Source: Apoderus coryli (taxonomy: Eukaryota > Arthropoda > Insecta > Coleoptera > Attelabidae). Taken from it: 64,000 bases of DNA. The DNA is taken from NCBI GenBank assembly GCA_911728435.2, contig OU452213.1:2397834-2461833 (forward strand), read 5' to 3'. Every line of letters starts with the position of its first letter. Position 1 is the first letter of the stretch. The notes under the pieces were generated by a model that saw only the letters and a list, made by a program, of their open reading frames with translations, did no database searches and was not told the DNA's origin. Shown here one piece after another: positions 1 to 17,263 of this stretch. The position numbers and the translations under genes were made by a program.

Positions 1-1421
1 ATGGAGGATTCTATAATTAAGTTTATTCCAGTTTAACAACAGAATTCAAACGAACTTTGTATACCTACACAACGTAGGAAATATATTCTTGACATACATA
101 TCATGCATTTTTGACAGACTGCTTTTCAGTAAACAGTGTCTTGATATCAAACGATTAAGAATTTAACTTCCACTCTCATTTACACCTCATTGTTTGTTAA
201 ATAAACGAACTAAAACCAAAATAACAAATATTAAAAACAATTTTAATCACAAATAGGTATATCTATCAACAATTAAAATATACCACGAATAAAACCATAA
301 CTCAATTATAAAACCTATCTGAATTGTTGTGAAGCCGACTCTGACAGATATTCCCACTACGAGAAACGTCATTTGCGAAAACAGACGCTGTTGCGAAATC
401 TCCTAAATTTAATAAGATTTGGAAAAAAATGTTTCGTTCATATTGCTGAAAACTAAACAGTATGCAATTTTACCGATAACATTTAATTATTTGATTTTGT
501 CAAGCAGTTTCGTATGACGCAACATATGGATTTATTTATAAAACAGATATGTCGCATAAATTCTGTAAGGCGAACGACAAAATAGTTTTAAATATGGCAG
601 CTCTGTACTGAAAATAAGTTACTGAGGAGCATGCGTAGTTCGTGAAAACTCTGCATACCCGTTACACTTTTTAGTATTCGGCTGAATTTAATTGGCATTC
701 TAGAGTACATATATAATATAAGATTTCTATGGATATGATTGAAAAAGATAATTTGGTAAAATAAAAATATTCATTTATTTTCAATTGCTATTAAGTTCTT
801 TAATGAACCTCAAACCCTAAGAAAAATTGTTAAAAATATAAATAAAGGTTCATGAAACATAAGTCATTAAAAAAATAATGAAAGTTATTTCGAATTTAAG
901 ACATTCTTTTTGAAAGATTATTGTTTTTTTACTGTTATCAAAAAAAAAAAAAAAGATCTGTAAACTGGCTTAATAGTAATCAAACCTAGGATGGTCATTG
1001 TTATCTAAATATTTAAATTAAAAATATGGACACAAAAAATTATAAATATTAATTTGGTTGGATTTAAATATTCAAAATTACGATATAAACTTAATAAACT
1101 AATTTTTAGTTTAATTTTTGCAAATTTCAAATCGAAAACATTTCTGTGGTTTCCCGTTATACTCTTATTTCTTATAATTGCACAAAACTATTGAATATTT
1201 CTTACCTTTATAGTTTATTAAATAAATAAATAAATAAAATCACTGCCATAATTTATATGAATATAATATAATATATAAAGAACTTTATATTACGAGGCAG
1301 ATAATTTCTATAACACTTTTTGTTTTCTTAGGTAATGTAGAGTTTTATACAGAGTGGAACAACTGGGTGAAACATTTAAAAAAAACCGCAATAAAAATAT
1401 AAACAAATCCACTCTTTATAG
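1..1421. other. AT-rich non-coding sequence
   Basis: No coding potential or RNA gene recognised. The stretch is very AT-rich, with homopolymer A runs near 943-955 and a short AAAT microsatellite near 1219-1239. It ends at the left boundary of a mariner-type element. Confidence 0.6.
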
Positions 1422-2384
1422 AGGTATGTTTTTCAAGTAAGTACCGTTTTGGAATTAAAAAAAGACGTGCAAAGATATCGCAACAATTTTATTTTTACAT
1501 GAAAGCCTGTACCTTAATCTACTTTTCTACATAATTTCCGTGAATATTGAGGCACTTGTCATAACGTGGCACCAGTTTTTGAATACCCTCCTCATAAAAT
1601 TCTGCCGCCTGACTTGGGTTTCAAAAATGTTGACGGATTTGCACAAAACCCAACGTTTAGGCAGTGCATTGACTTTCCTTGAGCGGTACCACAATGAAGG
1701 TGAAGATTTTTTAGACCAAATTGTTACTGGTGACGAAACATGGGTGGCCTACGTCACACCAGAACCGAAACAACAATCCATGGAATGGCGACATTCATCA
1801 TCACCCAAAAGAGTGAAGTTTAAGCAAACAATTTCTGCCCGGAAAATCAGTGCACAGTTTTTTGGGACAGAAAAGGAGTATTGCTAGTGGAGTTTCTGCC
1901 TCGTAATGAGACAATCAATGCAGCGTCTTATTGTGAGACATTGAACAATCTGCGTCGTGCAATCCAGAACAAAAGACGTGGCAAGTTGAGTAAGGGTATC
2001 GTTTTGTTGCATGACAATGCCCGTCCACATCGGACCAAAGATCTCATCAAATCTTTTAAATGGGAAACTCTAGATCATCCTCCATACAGCCCTGATCTGG
2101 CGCCCAGCGACTACCATTTGTTCCTGCACTTGAAGAAACACCTGGGTGGTCAGCGTCTTTAAGACGATAACGAAGTCAAAACATTTGTGATACAGTGGTT
2201 AACAAGTCAGGCGGCAGAATTTTATGAGGAGGGTATTCAAAAACTGGTGCCACGTTATCACAAGTGCCTCAATATTCACGGAAATTATGTAGAAAAGTAG
2301 ATTAAGGTACAGGCTTTCATGTAAAAATAAAATTATTGCGATATCTTTGCACGTCTTTTTTTAATTCCAAAACGGTAATAATAA
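1422..2384 (+). mobile_element. Rearranged, inactive mariner element with long inverted ends (copy 1)
   Basis: The element carries remains of a mariner transposase on the plus strand. A first reading frame (to 1887) contains GDETWVAY, which holds the first catalytic Asp. A second frame (from 1881) has HDNARPH and YSPDLAPSDYHLF. The frame breaks around 1855-1885, and a stop at 2160-2162 replaces the Gln codon present in the sister copy at 54.4 kb. Nine bases (three codons) after HDNARPH are missing relative to that copy, so the spacing from second to third Asp is 31 residues, not the mariner-typical 34. The N-terminal DNA-binding region is absent. In its place the left end (about 1446-1617) is an inverted copy of the right end (about 2210-2380), giving arms of about 170 bp. 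It cannot encode an active transposase. Confidence 0.9.
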
Positions 2385-3130
2385 AAATATTTCTCATCAT
2401 GAATAAATAATAATAACTCCTCAATATTGATGAGAGAAGTTTGTTTAGCTAAAAATCTTATTCATAGAATCCTATACCTAAATATAATAAAATAAATAAT
2501 AATAATAATAACACAGTGGGCGTATTTATTTTGTATCGGTTTTTTCAAATTTGTAATTTTTCAGCTAAAATATAAAAAATATATATAATAATTATTACTA
2601 AATGGCTTTTAATAATTAATATATTGATTGGTAAAAAAAAAATTGTTGTAATAGTGTATATATCTATTTAATTTTTAATTCAATTATTTAATAAATAAAA
2701 TGATTTTATTTATATGAAAAATATAGAAAAAATTATGTATGTTATGTGTTGTTATATGTACAACTATCTAATATAGCTTTTTGTTGATAATGTTGATATT
2801 TTTAAATGTTATTTATTCTATCTATATAGAGAGGTTTTATTTAAATTGTTTACTATTATCGTACGAAAGCGAATGTAATTGAACTAAAGTATAAATAATT
2901 TCAAGTTATTCTTTAATAATCTTCCACAATTTTGCTTCTTGAGTAAAAATCTGTATATATCTCCAAATATTGTAAATGCAAATTCATATTTAATTATACA
3001 TTGAATTATAATAGATTTAATTTTATTGGTTTAGTATTTTTTTTTAATTTTTGTTACATCTTTTATAACTTAAAGTCTAAAATTGATATTTACTCGTAAT
3101 ATCCTGACATGTTAATTATTAAATTTTATT
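2385..3130. other. AT-rich non-coding sequence
   Basis: No gene seen. Sequence is mostly A/T with short AAT repeats near 2490-2510. Confidence 0.5.
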
Positions 3131-3327
3131 ATACAGGGTGTCCCCTCTCAATTGGAAAAAAAACTTCTGGGGCATATTGAGGAACCATAGACAAGCAGGT
3201 TGAGATAAGAGACTGATGTCCGGAAGTGCATGGTTTTCAAAATACAGGGTGTGAAATTTTTTTTCAAAAAACATTTATATATATGCCCCAGAAGTTTTTT
3301 TTCCAATTGAGAGGGGACACCCTGTAT
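3131..3327. mobile_element. MITE with near-perfect terminal inverted repeats
   Basis: About 197 bp, flanked by TA. The left end begins ACAGGGTGTCCCCTCTC and the right end is its inverse complement; the arms match for about 45 bp, with a central part of about 100 bp. It has no coding capacity. The CAGGGTGT terminus is the same as the outer end of the complete transposon at 51.66 kb, so that family or a relative may mobilise it, which is inference. Confidence 0.85.
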
Positions 3328-3649
3328 ATAAATGAAGATATTAATTTGCATTTAATCAATATGCTATATAATAAAGCCCTTTTCTAGTCCAAAATAATTA
3401 TTAATTCTTAATGATAATAATAAATAAACATTAAACAGTCTTTTTGCATTTTTATACTATTTTATTTTGCGGTGCTAGTATGACAGTGCTTGTCTGTTAT
3501 AAAAATACGAAAATCATAACTCTTAATTCTTTAGGTGTTAAAATTAATTGTGAACAACTTCTTTATCATCCATATTCAATATTTACAACATATTATATAA
3601 AATTATTAATTAAAATTCTTGGTTTAACTAAATTGTTTTAAAAAATATA
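3328..3649. other. AT-rich spacer between two MITEs
   Basis: No gene recognised. A 65-codon open frame at 3444-3641 has A/T-driven composition and no recognisable motif. Confidence 0.45.
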
Positions 3650-4016
3650 TACCGGGTAGTCCATTAAGGGTGGACAGGTAACATATCTCAGGAAATAATA
3701 GTCGTAGGACAATGGGAAAAAAAAATTATTTCAAGCCTTACAATAAAAAGTTATACACCAAAAAGATGCGGAATCTCAGTAGCATTACCGTGATAGTATT
3801 GTTTTTCTAACTTAGATTGCGAAATTTTCAATAAAAATGCATTTTTCGCATTACTGTATCTATTACGCCCCCTAGCCGTATAGTTAGGAACTAAAAAACT
3901 ATTTCCAGCGATTTCCCATGGTGAATTTCCCTAAAAGAATTTTTTCCCCATTGTCCTACGACTATTATTTCCTGAGATATGCTACCTGTCCTCCCTTAAT
4001 GGAATACTCGGTATAT
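3650..4016. mobile_element. MITE with ACCGGGTA/TACTCGGT ends
   Basis: Inverted repeat of about 367 bp. The left arm runs from the CCGGGTAGTCCATTAAGGG region through GTCGTAGGACAATGGG, and the right arm from CCCATTGTCCTACGAC to CCCTTAATGGAATACTCGG; arms are about 80-85 bp. The flanks are TATA-like on both sides. The right half (about 3820-4010) recurs in every unit of the tandem array at 62.2-64.0 kb, including the ATGCATTTTTCGCATTACTG and GCCCCCTAGC segments. Confidence 0.85.
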
Positions 4017-5345
4017 ATAATTTTCAAAATATTAAATGTAAATATTGAATCTGGAAAAATTCACATTTCCAAAAGAACCCACATATCATTCAAAAATCGA
4101 ATTTTAGGTATTTATTAAAATCAAATACCCAGTAAAGTATTTAAAACTCAAAATTAAATATAAAAACTGCAATAATGATACAAATTAACAGTTTTTACAC
4201 AAATCCAAAAAAAAAATAAAAAAAAATAAGTTGGAGTGGTAAAGACGGTGGGGGGCTATCATAAATCAATAAATCTAACCCCATTTACGGATTGTAGTAG
4301 ATAATTTGATTTTAATAAATACCTAACATTAAAATTCTTTTGGACCATTTTTTTTCTCGAAACTATTTGATATTTAAAAATTATAATAATCAATATTAAC
4401 ATATAGGACTAATGATATCATAATAAGAGCCTAAATGAACAAATAGAGTATTTATAATAATAATTATTGTAACACGTGTAGGTAAAATGACAGATAGAAA
4501 AAAATATATAAAATGTACTGAAGAAGAGCGAGCACATCCGTAACATTATTGCGAAAATGTACATTTTTATTATAGTGTTCGTAGTGAAATGTTTTGTTTA
4601 TTTTAACAATTACCAAAATAACGAATGATTTATAAAGAGAAAACTATATTAAAGTAGAAATATAAACTTATTTATCTTTGAGCGATTGAATTGATGAATG
4701 TTATATAAGTATATCGATTGTGCTTGTAAGGAAAGAAAAATTACAATAAATAATAAATTGAAATTTTTATTATTATTGAAAAAAAGATCTAGTCAATTTT
4801 ATGTTTTGTCAATTTTAGAGAAAGATATAATATATTGTCATTATTTGCTTTTATGTATCTATGTAATATTAATTTTAATTCATTAATTAAAGTCAAAATA
4901 AAACACTTAATAAAAGCAAAAAAAAGTTTAAGATTATTTAAATATAATTATAATTTTATTTATTACGTAGAAAATTGTGAAAAAATAAAAATATTATATA
5001 GATACATAAGAATCAATATTAAAAGAAAGAAAATGGAAACATTATTTATAATAATAATTAGATAGATGTTATTAAAATGATATGATTATAAATAATAAAC
5101 AGTATTTAAGAATAATAAATAATAAATTAAAAAAAAAAAGGACAACATTTACTTATCATAATAACGATAACAGCTTTTAAATAAAGAAAAACGGCTAGAC
5201 CCTCCTAAAACAATATTATGTACTTACAAATTATCATTATAATAATATTAATAAACGAAAAATAAAGTGATTGAGTTAAAAATAGTTTTTTTTATATATT
5301 CTATTTAGTTCCCTACATATTTAATTGAAGTTTTAAAATTTAAAA
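4017..5345. other. AT-rich non-coding sequence
   Basis: Open frames of 62-76 codons here are rich in Lys, Asn, Ile and Tyr, as random A/T sequence gives. No domain, splice structure or RNA gene was seen. Confidence 0.5.
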
Positions 5346-7260
5346 AAGTAGTGAACAAATTAAAACGCCGTCTCCCTACGAAGGTTGGCGATCCAAATGG
5401 CTATTGTTGTGCGGGAATCCGCAGCTCTGAAAATTTCTATGAACGTCTGTCCGAACCATCTACGTAAGTCCCTCAGCCATGAATTTTGTCTACGGCCGAC
5501 TGACCGTTTTCCTTCGATCTTTCCCTCTATTATCAGGCGGAGAATCTCATATCGTTCGCCTCTCATGATATGTCCTAGGTACTGCAGCTCTCTCTCCTTG
5601 ATTGTCATGAGGAGTTCTTTGTGTTTACCCATTTGCTGCATAACCTCTTATGTGCCGTCCAAGAAACTCGCAGCATTCGTCTGTAGGCGTACATTTCGAA
5701 CGCATCGATTCTCTTTTCTGTAGTTGCATCAATGGTCCAGCTCTCACATCTGTATAGAAGGACAGGGAAGATGTAGCAGCGAAGTAATCTAATCCGGAGG
5801 TCCAGGCTGAGGTCTCGGTTTGCCAGAAGTGTACTTATGTTATTCAGAATTTTCCGTGTTTGCGCAATTCTTGATCTAATTTCGGTCTTTGAGTCGCATT
5901 GCTGGCTGACGAGTATTTTATAGATGACACTTGTGTAATGTGCTCTCCGTTGATCATTAGAGTAACGGGTCTTGGTGATTTTGAGAATACCATCAGTTTG
6001 GTCTTGGATGTATTCATATAAAGCCCAAAGTTCTCACTATACTCCACAATAAGGTTCATAAGGGATTGAAGTTCTGTTATACTGCTGGCTATTACGACGG
6101 TATCATCTGCGTATCGAAGGTTACTTATATTGATTCCATTGATCTTTATGCCTGCAGTTGAATTTTCGAGAGCAGAGTAGAGATTAAACAGTAGTGGGGA
6201 CAGTACACAACCTTGTCGCACGCCCCTTCTTATTGCTATTTCTTCCGATGTGAACCCTTCGATTTTGACTGTTGCTGTTTGGTGCCAATAAAGTTCAGTA
6301 ATGATCTTTAGATCTTGAGCATCGATCCCGGTTGATTTTAGGATGTTGATCATTTTTTGATGTGACACACAATCAAAAGCTTTTTTATAATCAATAAAGC
6401 ACGCGAATACATCGACGTTCATGTCCCTACATCTCTGAGTTAGCACATTCAAATAGAAAAGAGCCTCTCGGGTACCCGTTCCATTCCTAAAGCCAAATTG
6501 CGAGCGATCAATTACGGACTCACACTTTTTGTATATGCGGTTATGAATGATCCGCAAGAATATCTTCAAGGCGTAGGACATCAAACTGATCATGCGGTAT
6601 TCGTCACATTGTGATGCCTTGTTCTTCTTTGGCAAAGTAACAAAGGTGGATCTCAGCCAGTCTGTGTGTATTTTTCCGACTGTACATTCGGTTAAATACA
6701 GTAGTAATGAGATTTAGACCAACCCCGTCCTCGGCAGCTGCAAGTTTAAATGTTTCCGCATGCACGTTGTCAGGACCAACTGCTCTTCTGTTCTTTTGTA
6801 GTTTAATTGCATGTTTGACCTCTTCTTTTGTAATTTCAGGAGCCCTTTCGTTGATTTCGTATATATCAGGGGGTGAGTCTGGTCTCATGTCATTAAAGAG
6901 ATTTTCGGTATATTCTTTCCACCTTTTTAGTTTCTCATCTACTCCTATAAGAATTTCATTGTTGGAGCCCCTTAATATTCCACTATGACCTCTCCGCTGC
7001 CTGCCTGTAAGCTCTTTGATATTCCTGTGTAAGTTAAAGAGATCGTGCTTCTTCTGAAGTATTTCTATTTCCGTGCATTTGTTCGCCAACCATGATTCTT
7101 TGGCTTGTCTGCATTTCGCACGAATGAGCCTGTTAATTTCGTCATATTTATCTGTATTGTTGTGTTTTTGTTCTCTTCGTTCATTCATAAGTGTGAGGAT
7201 TTCATCAGTCATCCACTCCTGTTTTTTGGTGCTATATATCTCTCGTAGACCATCTTTTTA
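5346..7260 (-). mobile_element. 5'-truncated, broken non-LTR retrotransposon (RTE-like LINE)
   Basis: Read on the minus strand, the order is a linker region (7260-6604, containing WMTDEIL), then reverse transcriptase (6635-5844), then a C-terminal tail (5641-5360). The polymerase shows CFIDYKKAFDCV, RRGVRQGCVLSPLLFN and LRYADDTVV, where YADD is the catalytic motif. The tail has LGHIMRGERYEI. The three parts are in different frames, so there are at least two frameshifts. The endonuclease domain expected upstream is missing. The tail and linker style suggest the RTE group, but clade assignment needs a phylogeny. No clear poly-A tail is visible at the 3' end near 5346. Confidence 0.88.
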
Positions 7261-7395
7261 TGGTCAACAATAGTCTTCCTATAATCTGCATCCAACGAGT
7301 TATACAGGGTCCGTTGACTCACAAACTATCTTAATGGCCATGAGCTTGTCCCTTTTCTCTCGAAGTTCCGATGTAAACCAGTTAACTGGAAAATA
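7261..7395 (-). mobile_element. Fragment of a second LINE
   Basis: Minus-strand translation gives NWFTSELREKRDKL in one frame, then LYNSLDADYRKTIVDHKK in another, with a stop and frameshift near 7300. This resembles the segment between endonuclease and polymerase in jockey/R1-type LINEs. It abuts the larger LINE near 7255, so the two were joined by insertion or deletion. The piece is short, so the family call is tentative. Confidence 0.5.
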
Positions 7396-7805
7396 CTCAA
7401 CAAGTAGTACACATCAGCAGCGTAAATTATATTTACCCTGACATCAGGTAAGCGCAGTTATTATGAAAAATGTTATATAGTTTATTTTTTTAATTTTAAC
7501 TACACACCTGTTCCAGATTTAAATAAATGTTTGATAAATATATATATAAAAATGTATTGGACGATAAATTAAAGCTACAACCTCGTATAGATAATATTCC
7601 CATCAAAGTAAATAAATAATGTAAAAGTGAAAGCAGGCGTAATTTCTCCATACAGAACTGTACCGCAATACTTTATTCAAATTCACTATTATTGTTATTA
7701 TTATTTAACATCGAATGATATACGGTAATGTCAACAAAGATTTTTCCTAAAGTAATTTAAATATTTTTATTTAAAACGTTTGTGAATAAAATGTATTGAG
7801 TTAAG
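7396..7805. promoter_or_regulatory. Upstream region of the lipase gene
   Basis: No gene seen. This non-repetitive AT-rich stretch lies directly before the predicted lipase start codon and should hold its promoter. No TATA box or initiator could be assigned with confidence. Confidence 0.3.
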
Positions 7806-10800
7806 ATGTGTTTTCTGAAGTTTAGAACTTGTGTAATAGTAGTAATTATAGTGCTCACTAATATTGAGAGTAATAATGGTCAAATTAGTGATAAATTCCG
7901 TAGAATTCCAATGAGAGCAGCATTGCGGTTGAAAAATCGGTTGAGGGAAAAGATTGATCAGTACAAGGAGAGGAACACTCAACTGATATGCTACGGTTTG
8001 TATTTTTTTATAAAATATTATCTTTAAATAAATATATTCAATAGGTTCAGTTTTTCCAACAATAGTAGATTCAAAATAGACCTCAGTTTCATCATTGGTG
8101 GTGACTGAGAACTTTTATATACGAGTAATGTGTTCTATTGCGTAGGAACGTGTTTACGTTGAGCTTAGGCACCTACCCCGGCCGCCTTCTATCTATTGTA
8201 GATAGGTAGATATGTGAAGGTAGGTGAAGTGTAAATCCTCATTCATTTTTTAAAATTATTATGAACAAACATTGTTGATATTTTTTGTTGTTCGCATAAT
8301 ATTTAATTGAGCAACATTTCAACATAATGAATACTAATTTTGCGACTTGTAATACACATGGATTTTATGTTTATTGTATTTGAAGATCGTGAATGGTAAA
8401 TTTTGTATATAATTTATCGATAATCAACAATTTTGCAATGCAGGATTTAGTGGGTATTTATAAATTGAATAAAATCAAAAGTAAAAGTTAGAATTTATTT
8501 ATTTTTGGGACAATTTGTAGAGAAAGTTTTTGGAAAATTAAGTGGCAAAGATTATGTTTTCAAATATTGACCATTGCGCTGCTCTAACCGAACACGGAGT
8601 TTGCTCGTCTATCTTTATCATTATTTGGGTTTCTCTTATACAAATTGAGGATTTATTGAAGTATTATTCTTCACAGATATTGTAGGCTGCTTCAATTTAC
8701 CCCATAAGAACTCACCATTGCAAAAAATCCCAGAAGATCCCACAGTTTTAGATACGAAATTCTATCTATTTACAAATAAAAATAGAAACTTGACACAACC
8801 AGAGATACTATATTACAACGATGGTGGTAAAGCTACGAATGGATCAAGTTTTAATCACAAAAACCAACTTAAGTTAGTCATACATGGGTATATGAGTAAA
8901 TGGAATGAGAAGGGTGCATTGATGGTAGCTGATGCTTACTTGAAAATGGTAAATCATGAATCATCAATCCTAAATAACTTTTTTAATATTCCATCAATTT
9001 TGACAATTTTTTTTTTCGAGATTCAAACCGTTTTATTGTCATCATTTTTGCATATCGAAACCTCAAAAATTTCGAACGGATTTGTTGTTATACAGGGGTG
9101 AACAAAATGTTACATTTTACTCTAAACTTTTCATCACCCTGTACAAAAAACTGACTACCGAATAATGAGCTTTTTTGCACCATTTTGAAGCCTCATCTTT
9201 TCTGAACAACCTGTTTTTTGATTCATACCGATATCTGTATTCCTAAAGGAAAAACACTGGTTTCAAAGAAATAAAACTGGCCCGCTTACTTAATAAAAAG
9301 AGGTTTAGTCTAAAGGTCCAGTTTTACTCTAAATAATCGTCAGCCTTGTCAATATCTAGTACAATTGCAATGTCATCCTTATGGACTGGCGAATCGGAGC
9401 TAGAGGACCTCATTACGCCAACGCAGCAGCTAATACTGAAGTCGTGGGAAGACAACTGGGAATATTATTGATGCAAATGGTGGATACAGGATTGAGTCCC
9501 AAAAAAATTCATTTGATTGGATTTTCACTCGGTGCGCATGTGGCTGGAACAGCCTCTGAGATGCTGAAGATGAAGGGACATCTAATATCCAGAATAACAG
9601 GTTGTCTTTCTCTAATTTTTATTATTGAAGGTCTAATGGATTTTTTTTGCAGGATTAGATGCAGCTAGTCCGTTGTTTCGGAATAATTACTTTAGAGAGA
9701 AATACAAGAAACTTGACAGAAGTGATGCTGAGTTTGTGGATGTTCTTCATACCGATGCCAGTCCTGTAAGGAACGGTTTATTTTTTATATACAGGGTTTG
9801 AAATCGAAAATTGGCCATAATTCAAAAACTCCTTTAAAGATTTTTTTCAAATTTTGTGACTGATGTGTTCTTTAAAAAGCTCATATTTTGATATAAACAG
9901 TCATTTTTAAAAATTAACCAGTGGCGTGCTATAGGGGTTAGTGACACTTTTTATCCCCCTATTTTTTACGCCACTGGAGTAAATATATCTTTTTATTTTT
10001 TTTTCAATTCCCTGTTCATTTTTGCTTAAAAAAGTAGTAACATTTTATGGGCCTAAAGTGAACGGCTTTGGAGGAATTTGCCTCCAAACTAAAGTCTGCA
10101 AGTACCTGAGAACATTAAATAAATTTCGAAAATTTTCGATAATTCAAAAACTCCTTCAAATATTTTTTTCAAATTTAGTGACTGATATGTTCTTTAAAAA
10201 CCTCATATTTTGATATAAACAATCTTTTTAAAAAATTAACCATTGGCGTGCTATAGGGGTTAGTGACACATTTTAGCCCCCTATTTTTTACGCCACTGGA
10301 ATATATATTTCTTTTGATTTATTTTTTAATTCTCTGTTCATTTTTGCTTAAAAAAGTACTAACGTTTTAAGGGCCTAAAGTGAACGGTTTTGCAGGAATT
10401 TGCCCCTAAACAAAAGTCTGCAAGTAAAGTTGAAAGTAGAAATTTTTTTGAAAAAATGCAGACTTTTGTTGAGAGGCAAATTCCTGCAGAACCGTTCACT
10501 TTAGACCGATGAAACGTTAATACTTTTTTAAGCAAAAATGAACAGGGAATTAGAAAAAAAATAAAAAAATATATTTATTCCAGTGGCGTAAGAAATAGGG
10601 GGATAAAAAGTGTCACTAACCCCTACAGCACGCCACTGGTCCATTTTCGAGAAATATTGTTTCTGTCAAAATATTACTTTTTAAAAGGACATATCAGTCA
10701 CTAAACTTGAAAAAAATATTCAAAGGCGTTTCTGAATTATGGCAAATTTTCGATTTAAATTTGAACTTTTGACACCCTTAACTAACGAAGCCCTTTAAGG

Positions 10801-12454
10801 GTATAAATACATGATTTAGCAAGAGCTCTCTGTGGCCAAACTTAGAAACACCCTGTATACAAAAAATTATTGCAGTTTGTTACCGACGGTTTCGGCCTTT
10901 GGGAGCCAATCGGACATGTGGACTACTTTGCGAACGGTGGACAGGAGCAGCCCGGTTGTAACGATCCCCAAAGCTCAATTTTAGTAACGAAATTTGGAAA
11001 TGGTTCGTACCTAATTTACCGGCGATATATTTGATAATTTTTAAATACTCTTTCTATAGATGGGACATTAACGTTTGACACAGCTTGTAGTCACATACGA
11101 GCCTTCAAATTATTCGTGGAAGCTGTAGTTAATTCCGCTAAACCCAACAAGGGATGCAAATTTATCAGTTACAGCTGCGCTGGGGGTATGATTGCATTTG
11201 AAAAGGGGTTGTGTTTTCCACAAATCGAGCATATCGATAATAGTTCATTATATTCAATTCACAGGTATGTTTAATGAGACTATAATAATAGTGAATCCTG
11301 TTTTTCAAAAACTATATTTGCAGATCTGATATAGGAAATTTTGGTGAAGATGCTGCTGGAGAGGGTGTTATGTATTTTACCACACGATCTCACCCACCGT
11401 TTTGTGGTAAGCTAAGTTTGTCAATGCTGTTTCTAAATGCCAAAGCAAAAGCTTCGGGACATGGTAAATTCAAAATAGAATGTTCGAAAGCCATATTTTA
11501 TAGCTACAGCTCGTATTTTACTTACTTTTATGGTATAGTAAGATAATATACAGGGTGTGCCATTTGAAATTTTTATGGGTTTGCAAAATTTATCACCCCG
11601 TATAACTGGCACCTAATTTAGAATGTAGTTTTAATAGGTCTACAAAATCAGACTCACCCTGTATGTGTTGTTGGTTTTAGGGACCCAGATGCAGGCTTCA
11701 GTAACGATTTCACAAAAGACCGGATATATACGGGGTATTTTAATACTGCAAATGCATTATTTAGATCTGACAGTCAATTTCCAAATTAAATGCGAGTAAG
11801 TAAATTTTTTTGCAATATTAAAATTGCATTTTTTACCCTGATCCCCTATTCCGTGGATTTAAAACAGCCCCCCCGTATTGTAGACAGTCTTCAAAAATTA
11901 ATTTTAAATCAAAGTTCTAAATTTTAATCATCTTACTGATAATGACCGCTTGGTATGGTCGAACGAAACAGAATCGTTGAGCAAAATCAATTGTAGTTTT
12001 CCTACACCATTTTTCATTTCTACTCCTCCATATACAGAGCCGTACAATGGTTAAGGGTTTCACCAATTTTTAGGGCCACCCTGTATATATATTTATATTT
12101 TTGCGTAGGATTGAGGACTACATAATGACAGGACAGACAATGAACGGACTTTCAGTGGCAGAGTACAAATCCCTAAGCCATGATGCAGTCCAAACAATCA
12201 CAGCAAATCTTGGTTATATGGATTTAGATATTGAAGAGAAACAAAACGAAACGTCGTATGTACCAACGGTTTATTTTGATCGAATTGTCGTTGGAGATAT
12301 GTTGGGCAACAGGTAAGGTTTGATGCTGTATAGAACGAGACTAATTGATGGTATTTTCAGTTGGTATTATTGTGGAAAGGATACGATTCTCCAGGATAAC
12401 TCTGGGACACATTATAATTTGCTGAGTGTAAATTTAAGTACTTCCTCCTGTTAA
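7806..12454 (+). CDS. Secreted pancreatic-type neutral lipase with PLAT-like C-terminal domain
   Basis: Ten exons join in frame: 7806-7995, 8677-8948, 9360-9600, 9653-9765, 10876-11002, 11060-11264, 11324-11463, 11681-11795, 12109-12312, 12361-12454, giving 566 residues. The family hydrolyses ester bonds of acylglycerols or phospholipids outside the cell. Residues 1 to about 25 form a hydrophobic signal peptide. The catalytic triad is intact: Ser210 in GFSLGAH, Asp237 in GLDAASP, His326 in CSHIRAF. The Cys-to-Cys lid holds 23 residues, the length in true pancreatic lipases and longer than in phospholipase A1 relatives. From about residue 400 the protein continues into a region ending NSWYYCGKDT and a final Cys, which matches the PLAT domain end of vertebrate pancreatic lipase; exon 8 is the least certain part. 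The start was chosen for its signal peptide. Introns 2, 4 and 7 contain CAGGGTG-type repeats. Confidence 0.88.
9093..9145. repeat. Short CAGGGGTG/CACCCTG inverted element in lipase intron 2
   Basis: A TACAGGGGTGAACAAA start and an ATCACCCTGTAC end enclose about 30 bp. It looks like a very short or collapsed MITE. Confidence 0.45.
9789..10860. repeat. 1.07 kb foldback element in lipase intron 4
   Basis: The left end starts TATACAGGGTTTG and the right end finishes AAACACCCTGTATAC. The left arm of about 320 bp occurs twice in tandem (about 9800-10110 and 10130-10435). The right arm (about 10445-10760) is its inverted copy, with shared blocks such as CAGTGGCGTGCTATAGGGG and its complement CCCCTACAGCACGCCACTG. 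The central spacer is under 50 bp. Transcription of the lipase gene would produce a long RNA hairpin from this intron. No protein is encoded. Confidence 0.85.
11550..11662. mobile_element. Small MITE in lipase intron 7
   Basis: Starts TATACAGGGTGTGCC and ends ACTCACCCTGTATG, about 110 bp, with an internal CACCCCGTAT half-site. It belongs to the same CAGGGTG-ended group seen across the window. Confidence 0.6.
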
Positions 12455-12639
12455 ATATAGTTAATCCTGTATAAATATGCACGTTAAGTTATTTAGAATA
12501 CGCCCAAGTAATTTTTTGTTAGTGATAAAAATTAGATTGACAGATAAACGTTGAAGAAATATATATTGAAATTGTTTTATTGATATGTGTCTGTAAACTT
12601 TAACAGTAGGTAATATTTTTGTTATTAAAACATTTCAAA

Positions 12640-17263
<4,624 letters not shown>

